From JAPOUP01 sp965199865 (GTDB taxonomy: Bacteria; Pseudomonadota; Alphaproteobacteria; Rhodobacterales; Rhodobacteraceae), in NCBI GenBank assembly GCA_965199865.1, contig CBDATU010000020.1:558001-622000 (forward strand): a stretch of 64,000 nt of DNA, read 5' to 3'. The notes under the pieces are model-generated. The model saw only the letters and a list, made by a program, of their open reading frames with translations. It was not told where the DNA came from and did no database searches. The translations under genes were made by a program, and so were the position numbers. This document shows, piece by piece, positions 1-8,814 of this stretch. Positions within the stretch are counted from its first letter, which is position 1. The number at the start of each line of letters is the position of its first letter.

Positions 1-467
1 CTGTATCTGCCCGTCATCATCGGGCCAGCGGCGATCAGCGCAGCGGGTTTACCCGCCGACACTGCCCCCATGAGCAGAGCAGGCACCGTCTTGTCGCATC
101 CGCCCATCAGGACGACCGAATCCATGGGCTGGGCGCGGATCATCTCCTCAACCGTCATGGCCATGAGATTGCGGTAAACCATTGACGTTGGCGTCAGGAA
201 AGCCTCTCCGAGCGAAATCACCGGAAACGGAACAGGCAGCGCGCCTGCGGCGAGAATCCCACGCTTCACCGCCTCAACCATGTCGGGGAAATGACGGTGG
301 CAGTTATTGAACCCGCTTTCCGTCGTACAGATGCCCACGACCGGCTTCTCAAGAAAGGCTCCCGTATATCCCATGGATTTGGCAAAGGAGCGGCGCATAT
401 ATCTGGCGAATTCCGTATCGCCGTAGTTGGTCAATCCACGCAGCAGACCAGTCGGCTGATTAGACAT
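1..467 (-). CDS. IlvD/Edd family dehydratase, N-terminal part (cut by window edge)
   Basis: The gene starts at ATG 467 and runs off the left edge, leaving 155 codons. The translation begins MSNQPTGLLRGLTNYGD and contains GICTTESGFNNCHRHFPD and VVLMGGCDKTVPALLMG. The Cys residues in these stretches match the Fe-S ligand region of the IlvD/Edd family (dihydroxy-acid, arabonate and gluconate dehydratases). The family removes water from a 2,3-dihydroxy acid to give a 2-keto-3-deoxy acid. It follows a TPP enzyme and a Gfo/Idh/MocA dehydrogenase on the same strand, so a sugar-acid substrate is more likely than a branched-chain amino acid precursor. That is inference, since the C-terminus and specificity residues are not visible. 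Confidence 0.85.
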   Translation of the reverse strand, partial: MSNQPTGLLRGLTNYGDTEFARYMRRSFAKSMGYTGAFLEKPVVGICTTESGFNNCHRHFPDMVEAVKRGILAAGALPVPFPVISLGEAFLTPTSMVYRNLMAMTVEEMIRAQPMDSVVLMGGCDKTVPALLMGAVSAGKPAALIAAGPMMTGRY

Positions 468-781
468 CAGCGACTTCCTCAAGCGATTCCCGATAGGATC
501 TCCCCTGCGCCGTGTCTCTGGGCATCATGTCTTTCAGGCTTTCACCAACACCTCAAGCCACGAATTATGCGGAGGCCTGCGCACATGCAACCCTGCCATC
601 AGGCTCCCGGATAACCGCTACCAGTGCTGCTGGCGCAAACGCCCCATCAGGTTCACGTCGTCCGACGGAAACATCAACCGCCATGGGAAGCGCCCGAAAC
701 CCAGCAAACTCCGATAGGGTGGACCCAATGCACGATCGGCCAGAAGAACGGAACCTTGGTCCATGCAATGCCAATGGAGGA
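468..781. other. Gap between IlvD-type and TPP enzyme genes
   Basis: About 310 bases separate two genes on the same strand. Short open frames exist on both strands, but none has a plausible ribosome binding site or recognisable protein. I see no clear terminator. The gap is long for an operon, so the dehydratase may have its own promoter here or the two genes may be joined by a long spacer. Confidence 0.4.
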
Positions 782-2647
782 TCAGATCAGGGTTTCCGTG
801 TATCTGCGCTGCACGGCTTCGCACCAGTTGCCAACATTCCAGTCGCCATAGGCACCCATTCCGCCCATTGGATCTTCCCCGTAATACACCGGCACATGTA
901 CCAGACTAAGGCCGCGATGGGCATGCGCCCGTTCAAGCGCCGCCTCCAGGCTGTCCCGGTCATGACCTCCGGACAGGGCAAGAACGCCAGTAACGCCCGA
1001 AGCCAGGCGCACATAATCAACCGCAACGGAGTCGTTCGTGCGGAAATCGAAACCATATTGGGCACGCTGCAGACCGCTGATCGCCCCCATCCGGCGATTG
1101 TCCAGGAGCAGGATCATCCCATTTACACCATGCTCCACCCCATCAACCAGAATCTGCGGATTCATCATGAACGAACCATCGCCGGTGAATGCGATCGCGT
1201 ATCGCCCGGCATCCGCCATCGCACCTGCCAGCAGGGCCGAGACGGCAAATCCCATATAGGAGGCGCCGGAATCGGTGATGCTGCGGCCAGGCGCGGAATC
1301 TACCACGATCTGAAACCCGTTGGCCTGCACATCGCCAGCGTCGAAAAGTTTGATCGCGTTGAGACGATTGGCAAAGCGGTCGGCAATGTGAATCGACTGC
1401 GGCTGGGTAAGAACAGGACGCTGCCAAACCTCATCATAAAGGGGATCCGCGTCGAATCGCTCCTGCTTGAAGCGCTGCCAGTCCGCCTTTGTCGCGCCGC
1501 AATCCGCCAGCCATTCCGCCTTGCCCTCACCCATTGGCGGCAGTCGATCAGTGATCATTCCAAGTATGGTAGCGGCATCGCCCTGAAGTGCCAGAGTGCA
1601 GTTGTAGTGCTGAACGTCCACTCCGTCAGCGTTAATGTTGATCACCTGACGTGCATTGGGCCATCCGATGCCAGAGCAGTCGCTCTGGCAGACCGCCCGG
1701 CTGCCTACGAATACCGCCAGCTCCGCTTCCCGCATTGCGAAATTTCCGCAGATCGAACCCTTGGAACCACCCACATGCATGTTCAGCGGATGAGCGTCGG
1801 GCAACACCCCTGTCGAGCCCGGTGAAAGTACAACCACGGCACCCGCCGCTTCCGCGAACCGGACAAGCCGGTCAGCAGCATCGCGGCTACCGCCACCAGC
1901 CTTCACCGCTACGCGGGAACAGTTCGCGATCAGCGCCGCCGCTCGATCAAGCAGCGTCCCATCTACCGGAGCCAGTGGCGCAAACCGTGGACGCAAGGGC
2001 AGGCTATCGAGCCGAACCCGCACTTCGGTGGGCTGGATGTTCAGCGGCAGGTTCAGGTAGAACGGTCCCGCCCTGGTCGGATGAAACACGGTGGCCGCAC
2101 CCTTTCGGAGGGCGTCTCGCAGGGCAGCTGGGGAATGAAGCGTGTAGGTACCCCCCATGGCAGCGGTGATACGTCCGAAGAGTCCCTGTTCGGGCCTCGG
2201 AATCTGCTGCATGTTGTAGCCTTCGCCATGAGTGGTCTCGTCTCCATACAGATGATAGATGCCGACCCCGTTCGAGGCCGCGACCAGCGACCCCGCCATC
2301 GCCTGGAGCGCGCCCGGCCCGATAGAGGTCACCACGGCGCAGGGCTCGTCATAGATCAGGCGAAGCGCGGTACCGGCATGGGACATCTCCACCTCGTTGC
2401 GAAACTGATGGCAGCGCACCAGTCCAGCAGCTTCATAAACACGTAGGGTTTCGCCCAGTTCGGTCGATCCATGGCCAAAGATCACAAGGTATTTCGACAC
2501 ACCCTGCCGCAGAAGACCCAGCACAAGCGCTTCGGTCAGGGGTAGCGTAACAGGTTGTTCGGGAGCGTGCCTTTCCAGCGCGGCGTCAATTCCTCCCTCG
2601 CCTGCGAACCAGGCTGCGCGTTCCGCACGGGTTGCCGGAATGGTCAA
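782..2647 (-). CDS. Thiamine-diphosphate-dependent enzyme (acetolactate synthase/IolD-like)
   Basis: This 621-residue protein has the three-domain TPP enzyme layout. The activating Glu sits near residue 85 (FRNEVEMSHAG). A central FAD/NAD-like domain follows, and the C-terminal TPP motif starts with GDGSFMMN at about 489 and ends in LLLDN about 26 residues later. Length and the opening IFGHG motif recall IolD (trihydroxycyclohexanedione hydrolase) as much as acetolactate synthase. The start codon overlaps the stop of the upstream Gfo/Idh/MocA gene (ATGA), so translation is probably coupled. I infer carbon-carbon bond cleavage or hydrolysis of a keto-sugar or keto-polyol. The substrate cannot be read from the sequence. 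Confidence 0.85.
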   Translation of the reverse strand: MTIPATRAERAAWFAGEGGIDAALERHAPEQPVTLPLTEALVLGLLRQGVSKYLVIFGHGSTELGETLRVYEAAGLVRCHQFRNEVEMSHAGTALRLIYDEPCAVVTSIGPGALQAMAGSLVAASNGVGIYHLYGDETTHGEGYNMQQIPRPEQGLFGRITAAMGGTYTLHSPAALRDALRKGAATVFHPTRAGPFYLNLPLNIQPTEVRVRLDSLPLRPRFAPLAPVDGTLLDRAAALIANCSRVAVKAGGGSRDAADRLVRFAEAAGAVVVLSPGSTGVLPDAHPLNMHVGGSKGSICGNFAMREAELAVFVGSRAVCQSDCSGIGWPNARQVININADGVDVQHYNCTLALQGDAATILGMITDRLPPMGEGKAEWLADCGATKADWQRFKQERFDADPLYDEVWQRPVLTQPQSIHIADRFANRLNAIKLFDAGDVQANGFQIVVDSAPGRSITDSGASYMGFAVSALLAGAMADAGRYAIAFTGDGSFMMNPQILVDGVEHGVNGMILLLDNRRMGAISGLQRAQYGFDFRTNDSVAVDYVRLASGVTGVLALSGGHDRDSLEAALERAHAHRGLSLVHVPVYYGEDPMGGMGAYGDWNVGNWCEAVQRRYTETLI

Positions 2648-3726
2648 GTTCCATCCTCCCTCAGATCAATCGCCCGCCCGATGCGTGCCGATTCCTCCGC
2701 TCCCAATGCGAAGCGAAGCACCGTACGTGCCTGGCGTGCGGTGAGGATCGGTTCGCCGCCCTCTTCCAGAACACGCAGGAAATGGCGGGTCGACTGCACG
2801 AAGCCCTGCTCCCAGCCGGACGCAACATCCGCATATTCGGTCACGGAGCCGTCGCGGTAGAGCGCCAATGGTGGTGGGTTCCCGATCTGGCCATGCCCGC
2901 AGTTGATCCACAACACGCCATGGGTTCCGGTGATCTCGACGCGGTCATCCTGGGCATAGTATCGCGAGGCGATCTCGAGCTCGGGGGAATAGACCACCTC
3001 TAGATTACCGATACGGTTGCCGGGAAAACGGAACGAAACGATTGACTGCGCATCAAAATAGCCACCATCGGATCGCTCAACCCTGTTAACGAATGCATGC
3101 ACATCGCTTGGTGCACCCATGAAATGCCACGCCAGCGCAAATTTGTGATGCCCGTCGTCAAAGACCAGTGGGCCCCCACCTGACCGGTCCCTCTGCTGGC
3201 GCCAGGCATCAGCTTCCTTCGGAACCGTCCATGCCGTGCGGCTCCGACCAGGATTGGACTTGAGGCGGATCGATAGCGGTTCTCCGATTGCGCCCCCTTC
3301 GATCAGGGCGCGGGCCCTGGCAACCGGGGGATGGAAAATGAAATTCTCGAACACCTTGAAAGGCCGCCCCGACGCCTCGGCCGCGACGACAAGCGCGTCA
3401 GCTTCCTCCATCGAAATGCACATCGGTTTCTGCAGCGAAACGATTTTTCCCGCCCTGATCGCCTTCAGAGCCATCTGCAGGTGCAGATGATGTGGCAGGA
3501 GAATCTCCACCAGATCGACGTCATGCCGTGCCAGAGTTCGATCAGGGTCGTCATCAATATGGACCTCACCGCAACCCCAGGCGCGCGCCCGCTCCCGGGC
3601 CAGTTCAGGGTTACGGTCGCACAGAGCGGTGATCCGCGCCGCGGGGTTCCGCATATATTCAATGGCATGCAGGTCAGAAATGCGTCCCGTACCAATGAAG
3701 GCGACACGGAAGGGCGGTCTGGTCAT
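2644..3726 (-). CDS. Gfo/Idh/MocA family NAD(P)-dependent dehydrogenase
   Basis: The 360-residue protein opens with a Rossmann motif, FIGTGRISDLH (residues 10-20). The family EKP signature appears as LQK-P (residues 98-101), with Gln in place of Glu, and the lysine expected in catalysis is kept. The C-terminal half fits the family's sheet domain. Members oxidise a hydroxyl of inositols, sugars or sugar derivatives. The gene lies 2 bases after the IclR regulator gene and overlaps the TPP enzyme gene, so the three are probably one transcript. Within this locus it would supply the first oxidation step. Cofactor and substrate are not determined. Confidence 0.88.
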   Translation of the reverse strand: MTRPPFRVAFIGTGRISDLHAIEYMRNPAARITALCDRNPELARERARAWGCGEVHIDDDPDRTLARHDVDLVEILLPHHLHLQMALKAIRAGKIVSLQKPMCISMEEADALVVAAEASGRPFKVFENFIFHPPVARARALIEGGAIGEPLSIRLKSNPGRSRTAWTVPKEADAWRQQRDRSGGGPLVFDDGHHKFALAWHFMGAPSDVHAFVNRVERSDGGYFDAQSIVSFRFPGNRIGNLEVVYSPELEIASRYYAQDDRVEITGTHGVLWINCGHGQIGNPPPLALYRDGSVTEYADVASGWEQGFVQSTRHFLRVLEEGGEPILTARQARTVLRFALGAEESARIGRAIDLREDGT

Positions 3727-3728
3727 GG

Positions 3729-4463
3729 TCAGGACCTGTGCTTCGGAAACGGGTTACCGGCCTTTCGCACCAGCTGCCCCAGTTCAGCGAGGCGCGAATC
3801 ACCTATTCGTACCGACGGGCCAGATATGCCCATCGCCGCAACCATAGAGTCTCTGGCATCGAAGACCGGCCTCGCGACGCAACGGATACCTTCAGCGAAT
3901 TCCCCGTCATCCAAGGTGAAGCCGCAGGCTCGCGCCTCTTTCAGACCGACCTCCAGCACATGGCGGTCGGTAATGGTACGAGCGGTAAAAACAGGCAGCG
4001 TGTCAGGAATTCCAGCACCTCCGAACGCCAGAAAAGCCTTACCAAGCGCCGTGCAGTGCAGCGGCGCGAGCGAGCCGATCGGATGATCGACCTTGAGAGG
4101 CAGTGTCGAATCGACCTTGTCGACATACCACACGCGTTCATCCACCAGGACTGCGAGATGCGCGCATTCACCGGTCACCTCCACCAGCCGCTGAAGTATC
4201 GGACGGCAGAGTTCCCTACAGGCCACCACTTCACTCAGGCTGTGACCGTCAGCCCTGGACTCGGGCTTACGCACCGCACGGTAACGCCGTGATTCGTCCT
4301 GAACGGCATATCCCGCCGCGACAAGGGTCTTCAGAAGATGAGAAGCGTTGGACTTCTCGACACCAAGCTCTTCCGCAATCCGGGTAAGCCGCATCGGCTC
4401 AGCCGAAGCCGTGAGAATGTCCAGCGCCTTGAGGCCCCGCATCAGGGATTGCAGCAGTCGCAC
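3729..4463 (-). CDS. IclR family transcriptional regulator
   Basis: The 244-residue protein has an N-terminal winged helix-turn-helix (about residues 8-65, with LTRIAEELGVEKSNASHLLK as recognition region). The effector-binding IclR domain follows, including HCTALGKAFLAF, GFTLDDGEFAEG and the end region MGISGPSVRI. It is the first gene of the minus-strand catabolic operon and faces the ABC transporter genes across an AT-rich region of about 230 bases. An IclR protein in this position normally controls both directions and responds to the substrate or an intermediate. The effector is unknown. Confidence 0.92.
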   Translation of the reverse strand: MRLLQSLMRGLKALDILTASAEPMRLTRIAEELGVEKSNASHLLKTLVAAGYAVQDESRRYRAVRKPESRADGHSLSEVVACRELCRPILQRLVEVTGECAHLAVLVDERVWYVDKVDSTLPLKVDHPIGSLAPLHCTALGKAFLAFGGAGIPDTLPVFTARTITDRHVLEVGLKEARACGFTLDDGEFAEGIRCVARPVFDARDSMVAAMGISGPSVRIGDSRLAELGQLVRKAGNPFPKHRS

Positions 4464-4504
4464 GGTTCACGCTCCCGGTCGTTAAATGGAATCGCGCTCT
4501 CCAG

Positions 4505-4609
4505 AGTTTACATATGCCGCACTTTTTGTCCAACATATGAAAACAATTTTGGAAATTCTCCACTTCTCCCGAAAAAGACAGATATTTTTACCATATGCAA
4601 TCCAATTTG
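4505..4609. promoter_or_regulatory. AT-rich divergent regulatory region with repeated CATATG
   Basis: The divergent spacer between the IclR gene and the transporter genes is markedly AT-rich compared with its surroundings. It holds CATATG twice about 23 bases apart (near 4511 and 4534) and a third CATATG near 4592. A partly palindromic GGAAATTCTCC lies near 4553. These are plausible IclR operator elements by position only. No binding motif for this regulator is known to me. Confidence 0.4.
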
Positions 4610-4637
4610 TTGACATTAATTTATGAACCTGCATACT
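4610..4637 (+). promoter_or_regulatory. Candidate sigma-70 promoter of the ABC transporter operon
   Basis: A perfect -35 box TTGACA (4610-4615) is followed after 16 bases by CATACT (4632-4637), a four-of-six match to the -10 consensus. Transcription would start near 4644, about 50 bases before the chosen start codon of the substrate-binding protein at 4695. The call rests on consensus match and position only. Confidence 0.5.
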
Positions 4638-4694
4638 CGACCCTGCACTGAAGCAGATGCATGGCCCAAAGAAACTGGAGGGAGGAAAGATCTC

Positions 4695-5966
4695 ATGACA
4701 CGCATTTTTCGCCGAGGCTTTCTCGGCACCGCCATTACCGCTCCACTCGCGGCCGCCGCCACCCTGGCATTCGCTGATGGCCACGAGGTAACGATCAGCC
4801 ACTACTTCACCGGTGAACTCGGTCTTAAAGCCTTCCAGGAACAGATTGACCGCTTCGAAGCCGCCACCGACTACATGCTGAAGGACAGCCCTGTCGGGCA
4901 CGAAGACTTCAAGACCGACATTCTGGTTCGGGCTTCCGGTAACAGCCTGCCGGACGTCTTCAGCTACTGGGCCGGCGCACGCGTTCAGTTCATCGTGGAT
5001 TCGAACGCCCTTCATCCGATTGATGACATGTGGGACAGCGCCGGTCTCGACGGCGTCGTGGCGAAGTCCGTCGCCGACAGCGCTACGCTCTATAACGGCA
5101 ACCGCTATCTGGTACCGTTCAACTATCATTATTCGGGTGTCTTCTATAACAAGGCCGTCTTCTCCGAAGCGGGAATCGATGACCTGCCCACGGATTGGGA
5201 CGGCTTCGTCGAGCTATGCGAGACGCTAGGCTCCATGGGGGTCACTCCAATCGCGCTCGGCTCCATGAACCGCTGGCCCGCACAGTTCTGGTTCGACTAC
5301 CTGCTGCTTCGAACCGCCGGGCCGGATTACCGCGCACGGCTAATGGCAGGCGACGCCTCATACGACGACCCCGAAGTCCACACCGCCATGAGCATGTGGA
5401 AAGATCTCGTTGACGCCGGTCACTTCACCGAAAACGCCAATGCGGATTCCTGGACTGATGCGTCCGACAGGGTCGCGCGAGGCTATGCGGCCATGACTCT
5501 CATGGGAACATGGATTACCGGTTACTGGAACGGGCTGGGTCTGGTACCAGGCGAGGATTACGACTTCTTCCCCTTTCCAACAGTTGCCGAAGGGGTGGCG
5601 CAGGCCTCGGTCGGACCTGTGGACGGTCTGGTCATGGCGGCCAATGCCGGAAACGTCGACGGCGCAAAGGCTTTCCTGGCATACATGGTGTCGAACACCG
5701 ATGTGCAGGCGGCCTGGAGCAAAGCGCAGGGGGCACTCTCGGCGAATGTGAACGTCGATCCATCGAATTACAATTCCGTAATGCTGAAAGCCTTCGAGAC
5801 GGTCGCCGCATCGGAGGTCTTCGCATTCAACTACGATCTGGCGACACCACCTCCCGTGGCAGAGGTCGGTCTGTCGATGTTCTCACGTTTCATGGATGAC
5901 CCGTCCAAACTGGACGAAATCCTGGCACAGGTGGCCACAGACGCCCAGGCGGCTTTCGAACAGTAA
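4695..5966 (+). CDS. ABC sugar transporter, family 1 substrate-binding protein
   Basis: I start the gene at ATG 4695, preceded by a strong GGAGGGAGGAAAG site, rather than at ATG 4623, which lies upstream of any ribosome binding site and would bury the signal peptide. The 423-residue product begins MTRIFRRGFLGTAI and has a hydrophobic stretch ending ATLAFA, with cleavage likely after residue 27. The twin arginine followed by GFL suggests Tat export. The mature protein fits family 1 solute-binding proteins (MalE/UgpB type). It should deliver a sugar or polyol to the two permeases encoded next. A long hairpin follows the stop codon. Confidence 0.92.
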   Translation: MTRIFRRGFLGTAITAPLAAAATLAFADGHEVTISHYFTGELGLKAFQEQIDRFEAATDYMLKDSPVGHEDFKTDILVRASGNSLPDVFSYWAGARVQFIVDSNALHPIDDMWDSAGLDGVVAKSVADSATLYNGNRYLVPFNYHYSGVFYNKAVFSEAGIDDLPTDWDGFVELCETLGSMGVTPIALGSMNRWPAQFWFDYLLLRTAGPDYRARLMAGDASYDDPEVHTAMSMWKDLVDAGHFTENANADSWTDASDRVARGYAAMTLMGTWITGYWNGLGLVPGEDYDFFPFPTVAEGVAQASVGPVDGLVMAANAGNVDGAKAFLAYMVSNTDVQAAWSKAQGALSANVNVDPSNYNSVMLKAFETVAASEVFAFNYDLATPPPVAEVGLSMFSRFMDDPSKLDEILAQVATDAQAAFEQ

Positions 5967-5973
5967 CCGATAG

Positions 5974-6006
5974 GCGCCGGGACGGAACGAACTTCCGTCC
6001 CGGCGC
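5974..6006 (+). terminator. Intercistronic hairpin after the substrate-binding protein gene
   Basis: The arms GCGCCGGGACGGAA (5974-5987) and TTCCGTCCCGGCGC (5993-6006) are perfectly complementary over 14 base pairs around a 5-base loop. No T-run follows, so this is probably not a full intrinsic terminator. In MalE-type operons such hairpins stabilise the upstream message or attenuate downstream transcription, which yields more binding protein than membrane subunits. That function is inferred from position. Confidence 0.75.
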
Positions 6007-6023
6007 ACCGACCGGAGATCCTC

Positions 6024-6905
6024 ATGGAGTCGGAAAACCGTCTCTGGCGGGTATTGCTGCTTGCGTTACCACTTCTTGTATTTTCGGCTCTGGTGATCTG
6101 GCCGCTGCTAAGCTCGTTCTATTACAGCTTCACCAACTGGAACGGCTTCGATCGTAACCATGAGTTTCTTGGCCTGCGGAATTTCACCAAGATCTGGACC
6201 GACCGGCTGTTTTTCAGCGCCATCGTCAATACAGCCATCTGGATGGTGGCGGCTCTGGTTCTGCCGACGCTTGTGGGACTTCTGCTGGCGCTGCTGCTTG
6301 ATCGGCAGGTGCGGGGCGCGCGGATATTCAAGACCGTCTTCTATCTGCCCATCTGTCTGTCGGCAATCGTCGTGGGCCAGATCTGGATATGGATCTACCA
6401 GCCGGACTGGGGCCTGCTTAACACCCTGATAAAGCTGCTGGGCGATCCTGACTTCAACTATGCCTGGCTCGCACGGCCCAATACCGCGCTCTACGCGGTA
6501 ATCATTGCCTGGTCATGGCAGCAGACCGGGCTCTCAATGGTCATCTACCTTGCCGGGCTCACTTCCATCCCTTCGGACCTGCTCGAAGTCTGCGAGATCG
6601 AGGGAGCAACCGTCTGGCAGCGCATCCGGCGCGTGGTGATTCCGCTGCTAACGCCCTCGACGGTCGTCGTCGTGGCGCTCTCGATGATCAATTCGCTCAA
6701 GGGCTTCGACATACTATACATCATGACCGGCGGTGGGCCGTTCAATTCCTCCGATACGCTGGCCATGCACATGTATAACGAAAGCTTCAAGAAATACCTG
6801 ATGGGATATGGTAGCGCCATTTCGGTCGTGCTGTTCCTGATCGCGCTTACCATCATCGGCGTCTATTTCCGCCAGCTCAGGAAGGTGGACGAAATCTATG
6901 GCTGA
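6024..6905 (+). CDS. ABC sugar transporter permease (MalF/UgpA type)
   Basis: The 293-residue integral membrane protein has six predicted membrane spans. The cytoplasmic EAA loop that contacts the ATPase reads EVCEIEGATVWQRIRRVVIP at about residues 189-208. It belongs to the MalF/UgpA side of the carbohydrate uptake type 1 family. The gene is preceded by an ACCGGAGATCCTC site and overlaps the next permease gene by 8 bases, as expected for two subunits made in equal amounts. It works in the inner membrane with the neighbouring binding protein, second permease and ATPase. Confidence 0.93.
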   Translation: MESENRLWRVLLLALPLLVFSALVIWPLLSSFYYSFTNWNGFDRNHEFLGLRNFTKIWTDRLFFSAIVNTAIWMVAALVLPTLVGLLLALLLDRQVRGARIFKTVFYLPICLSAIVVGQIWIWIYQPDWGLLNTLIKLLGDPDFNYAWLARPNTALYAVIIAWSWQQTGLSMVIYLAGLTSIPSDLLEVCEIEGATVWQRIRRVVIPLLTPSTVVVVALSMINSLKGFDILYIMTGGGPFNSSDTLAMHMYNESFKKYLMGYGSAISVVLFLIALTIIGVYFRQLRKVDEIYG

Positions 6906-7752
6906 TGTCGCCACGCCCGCGCAGCCTCGGTTCAGTCCCTGGCCAGCGACGGTTTTCGTGGTACTCTGCATCCTCGCCGCGCTGTTTCTCGCCCCTACCG
7001 TCGGCGTGCTCCTGTCCTCGGTCAAGACAACCCGCGCCATAGCTTTTGGTGACCTTTGGTCGCTGCCGGACCAGCTCTATCTTGGGAACTACACCGAGGT
7101 GCTCTCCAATCCGGCTGTGCACCGATATTTTCTCAACACACTCATCGTAACCGTACCCGCCACCATCGCCTCCACCGCATTGGGTGTGCTGGCTGGCCAT
7201 GTATTCGCAAAGTTACCCTTCCGCGGCAGCAACGCGCTGTTTCTCATCGTGGTCTCGGGGATGTTTTTTCCTCCACAGGTAATTCTGGTTCCACTCTTCA
7301 GACTCTTTAACGGGCTTGGACTGATTGACACGCTCTGGCCGATAATTCTGGTTCATACCGCTTTGGGCATTCCGATCTGCACCCTGCTCATGCGCAATTT
7401 CTTTGCCACCGTGCCAAACGCGCTTCGCGAGGCGGCAATCATTGAGGGCGCCAACGAATGGCAGGTACTGACGCGCGTGTCGCTGCCACTCAGCCTACCA
7501 GCGCTTGCGGTTCTGGCGACGCTGCAGTTCACCTGGATCTGGAATGATTTCCTCTGGCCGCTGATCTTTACCCAATCCGATGATAAGCGAACCATCATGA
7601 TCGGCATCGTCAACCTGCGGGGGCAATATACCGTCGCCTGGGGTGTCCAGGGCGCGCTGTCACTGGTTGCGAGCCTTCCTACTCTAATAATATTTCTCCT
7701 GTTCCAGCGGTATTTCATCAAAGGCATGACCATGGGAGCGGTCAAGGGATAG
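6898..7752 (+). CDS. ABC sugar transporter permease (MalG/UgpE type)
   Basis: The 284-residue membrane protein has an N-terminal span (FVVLCILAALFLAPTVGVLL), further spans, and the EAA loop EAAIIEGANEWQVLTRVSLP near residues 178-197. It is the MalG-type partner of the preceding permease and overlaps its end. The C-terminus ends FIKGMTMGAVKG, a form common in this subfamily. The ATPase gene begins 3 bases after its stop, so the importer genes form one transcriptional unit. Confidence 0.93.
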   Translation: MADVATPAQPRFSPWPATVFVVLCILAALFLAPTVGVLLSSVKTTRAIAFGDLWSLPDQLYLGNYTEVLSNPAVHRYFLNTLIVTVPATIASTALGVLAGHVFAKLPFRGSNALFLIVVSGMFFPPQVILVPLFRLFNGLGLIDTLWPIILVHTALGIPICTLLMRNFFATVPNALREAAIIEGANEWQVLTRVSLPLSLPALAVLATLQFTWIWNDFLWPLIFTQSDDKRTIMIGIVNLRGQYTVAWGVQGALSLVASLPTLIIFLLFQRYFIKGMTMGAVKG

Positions 7753-7755
7753 AGC

Positions 7756-8814
7756 ATGGCACAGGTCGAACTGAGAAACATCCACAAGTCCTTTGGCGCG
7801 ACGGAAGTTATCCGAGGTGTTGACCTAAATATTGACAGTGGCGAATTCCTGGTCTTCGTCGGCCCTTCCGGATGTGGCAAGTCCACCATCCTGAGGCTGA
7901 TCTCGGGGCTTGAAACCGTCACTTCAGGGCAGATCCTGTTTGACGGTCAGGACATGACCAGAGAGGCACCTTCCAAGCGCAAGCTTGCCATGGTGTTCCA
8001 GTCCTACGCGCTGTTCCCCCATCTAACCGTGGCGGAGAATATCGGCTTCGGTCTCAGTCTGGCAAAGACTCCGAAGGCGGAGATCAGGCACCGCGTTGCG
8101 GAAGTGGCCAGGACCCTCCAGCTTGATGCGCTGCTCGACCGAATGCCAAGGCAGCTGTCGGGTGGACAACGCCAGAGGGTGGCCATTGGCCGTTCCATAA
8201 TCCGAAACCCCAAGGTCTTTCTCTTTGACGAGCCCCTCTCGAATCTCGACGCCGCGCTGCGTGTAAGCATGCGACTGGAGATCGCACGCCTGCACCGGGA
8301 ACTGGAGGATGTGACGATGATCTATGTCACTCACGACCAGATCGAGGCGATGACGCTGGCCGACCGGATCGTGGTGCTCAACGGCGGACGAATCGAGCAG
8401 GTCGGAACTCCGATGGAACTATATGAAAATCCGGCCAACAGCTTTGTAGCCGGCTTTGTTGGAGCGCCCTCGATGAACTTCATCCCCTGTATTGTGGACA
8501 TTGAGGGAATGGCACGGGTTGGTCCGATCCGAATCCGCCCCACCCGCCCGCATATGGTGTCGGGAGAGGCCCTGCTTGGCATCCGCCCCGAACATCTGAC
8601 GCTGGTCGAAGCCGGCCAGGGCGACTTTGGCGCTGAGATTGAACTGGTTGAAAGGCTGGGCGCCGACAGCCTTGTATACCTCCGTGCTCCGTTTCTTGAA
8701 ACACCGGTCACCGTTCGCACTGGCGGTGCGTTCAGTCAGATCGAGCGCGATCCCGTCGACGTGCGGATTGATCCTGCAAACCTTCACGTCTTTCCAGGTA
8801 AGGCCCATACCTGA
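7756..8814 (+). CDS. ABC sugar transporter ATP-binding protein (MalK/UgpC type)
   Basis: The 352-residue ATPase shows Walker A GPSGCGKST (36-44), signature LSGGQRQR (134-141), Walker B with DEP (158-160) and the switch His in VTHDQ (193). The C-terminal third carries the regulatory TOBE-like domain (LLGIRPEHL). It energises the importer formed with the two upstream permeases. As the last gene of the operon it is followed by about 600 bases without a recognisable gene. ATPases of this type are often shared between importers, so it need not serve only this one. Confidence 0.94.
   Translation: MAQVELRNIHKSFGATEVIRGVDLNIDSGEFLVFVGPSGCGKSTILRLISGLETVTSGQILFDGQDMTREAPSKRKLAMVFQSYALFPHLTVAENIGFGLSLAKTPKAEIRHRVAEVARTLQLDALLDRMPRQLSGGQRQRVAIGRSIIRNPKVFLFDEPLSNLDAALRVSMRLEIARLHRELEDVTMIYVTHDQIEAMTLADRIVVLNGGRIEQVGTPMELYENPANSFVAGFVGAPSMNFIPCIVDIEGMARVGPIRIRPTRPHMVSGEALLGIRPEHLTLVEAGQGDFGAEIELVERLGADSLVYLRAPFLETPVTVRTGGAFSQIERDPVDVRIDPANLHVFPGKAHT

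Noticed and set aside
512..1825. Long plus-strand open frame (437 codons)
   Set aside because: It is antisense to the TPP enzyme gene, has no ribosome binding site and no family features. High GC content keeps opposite frames open.
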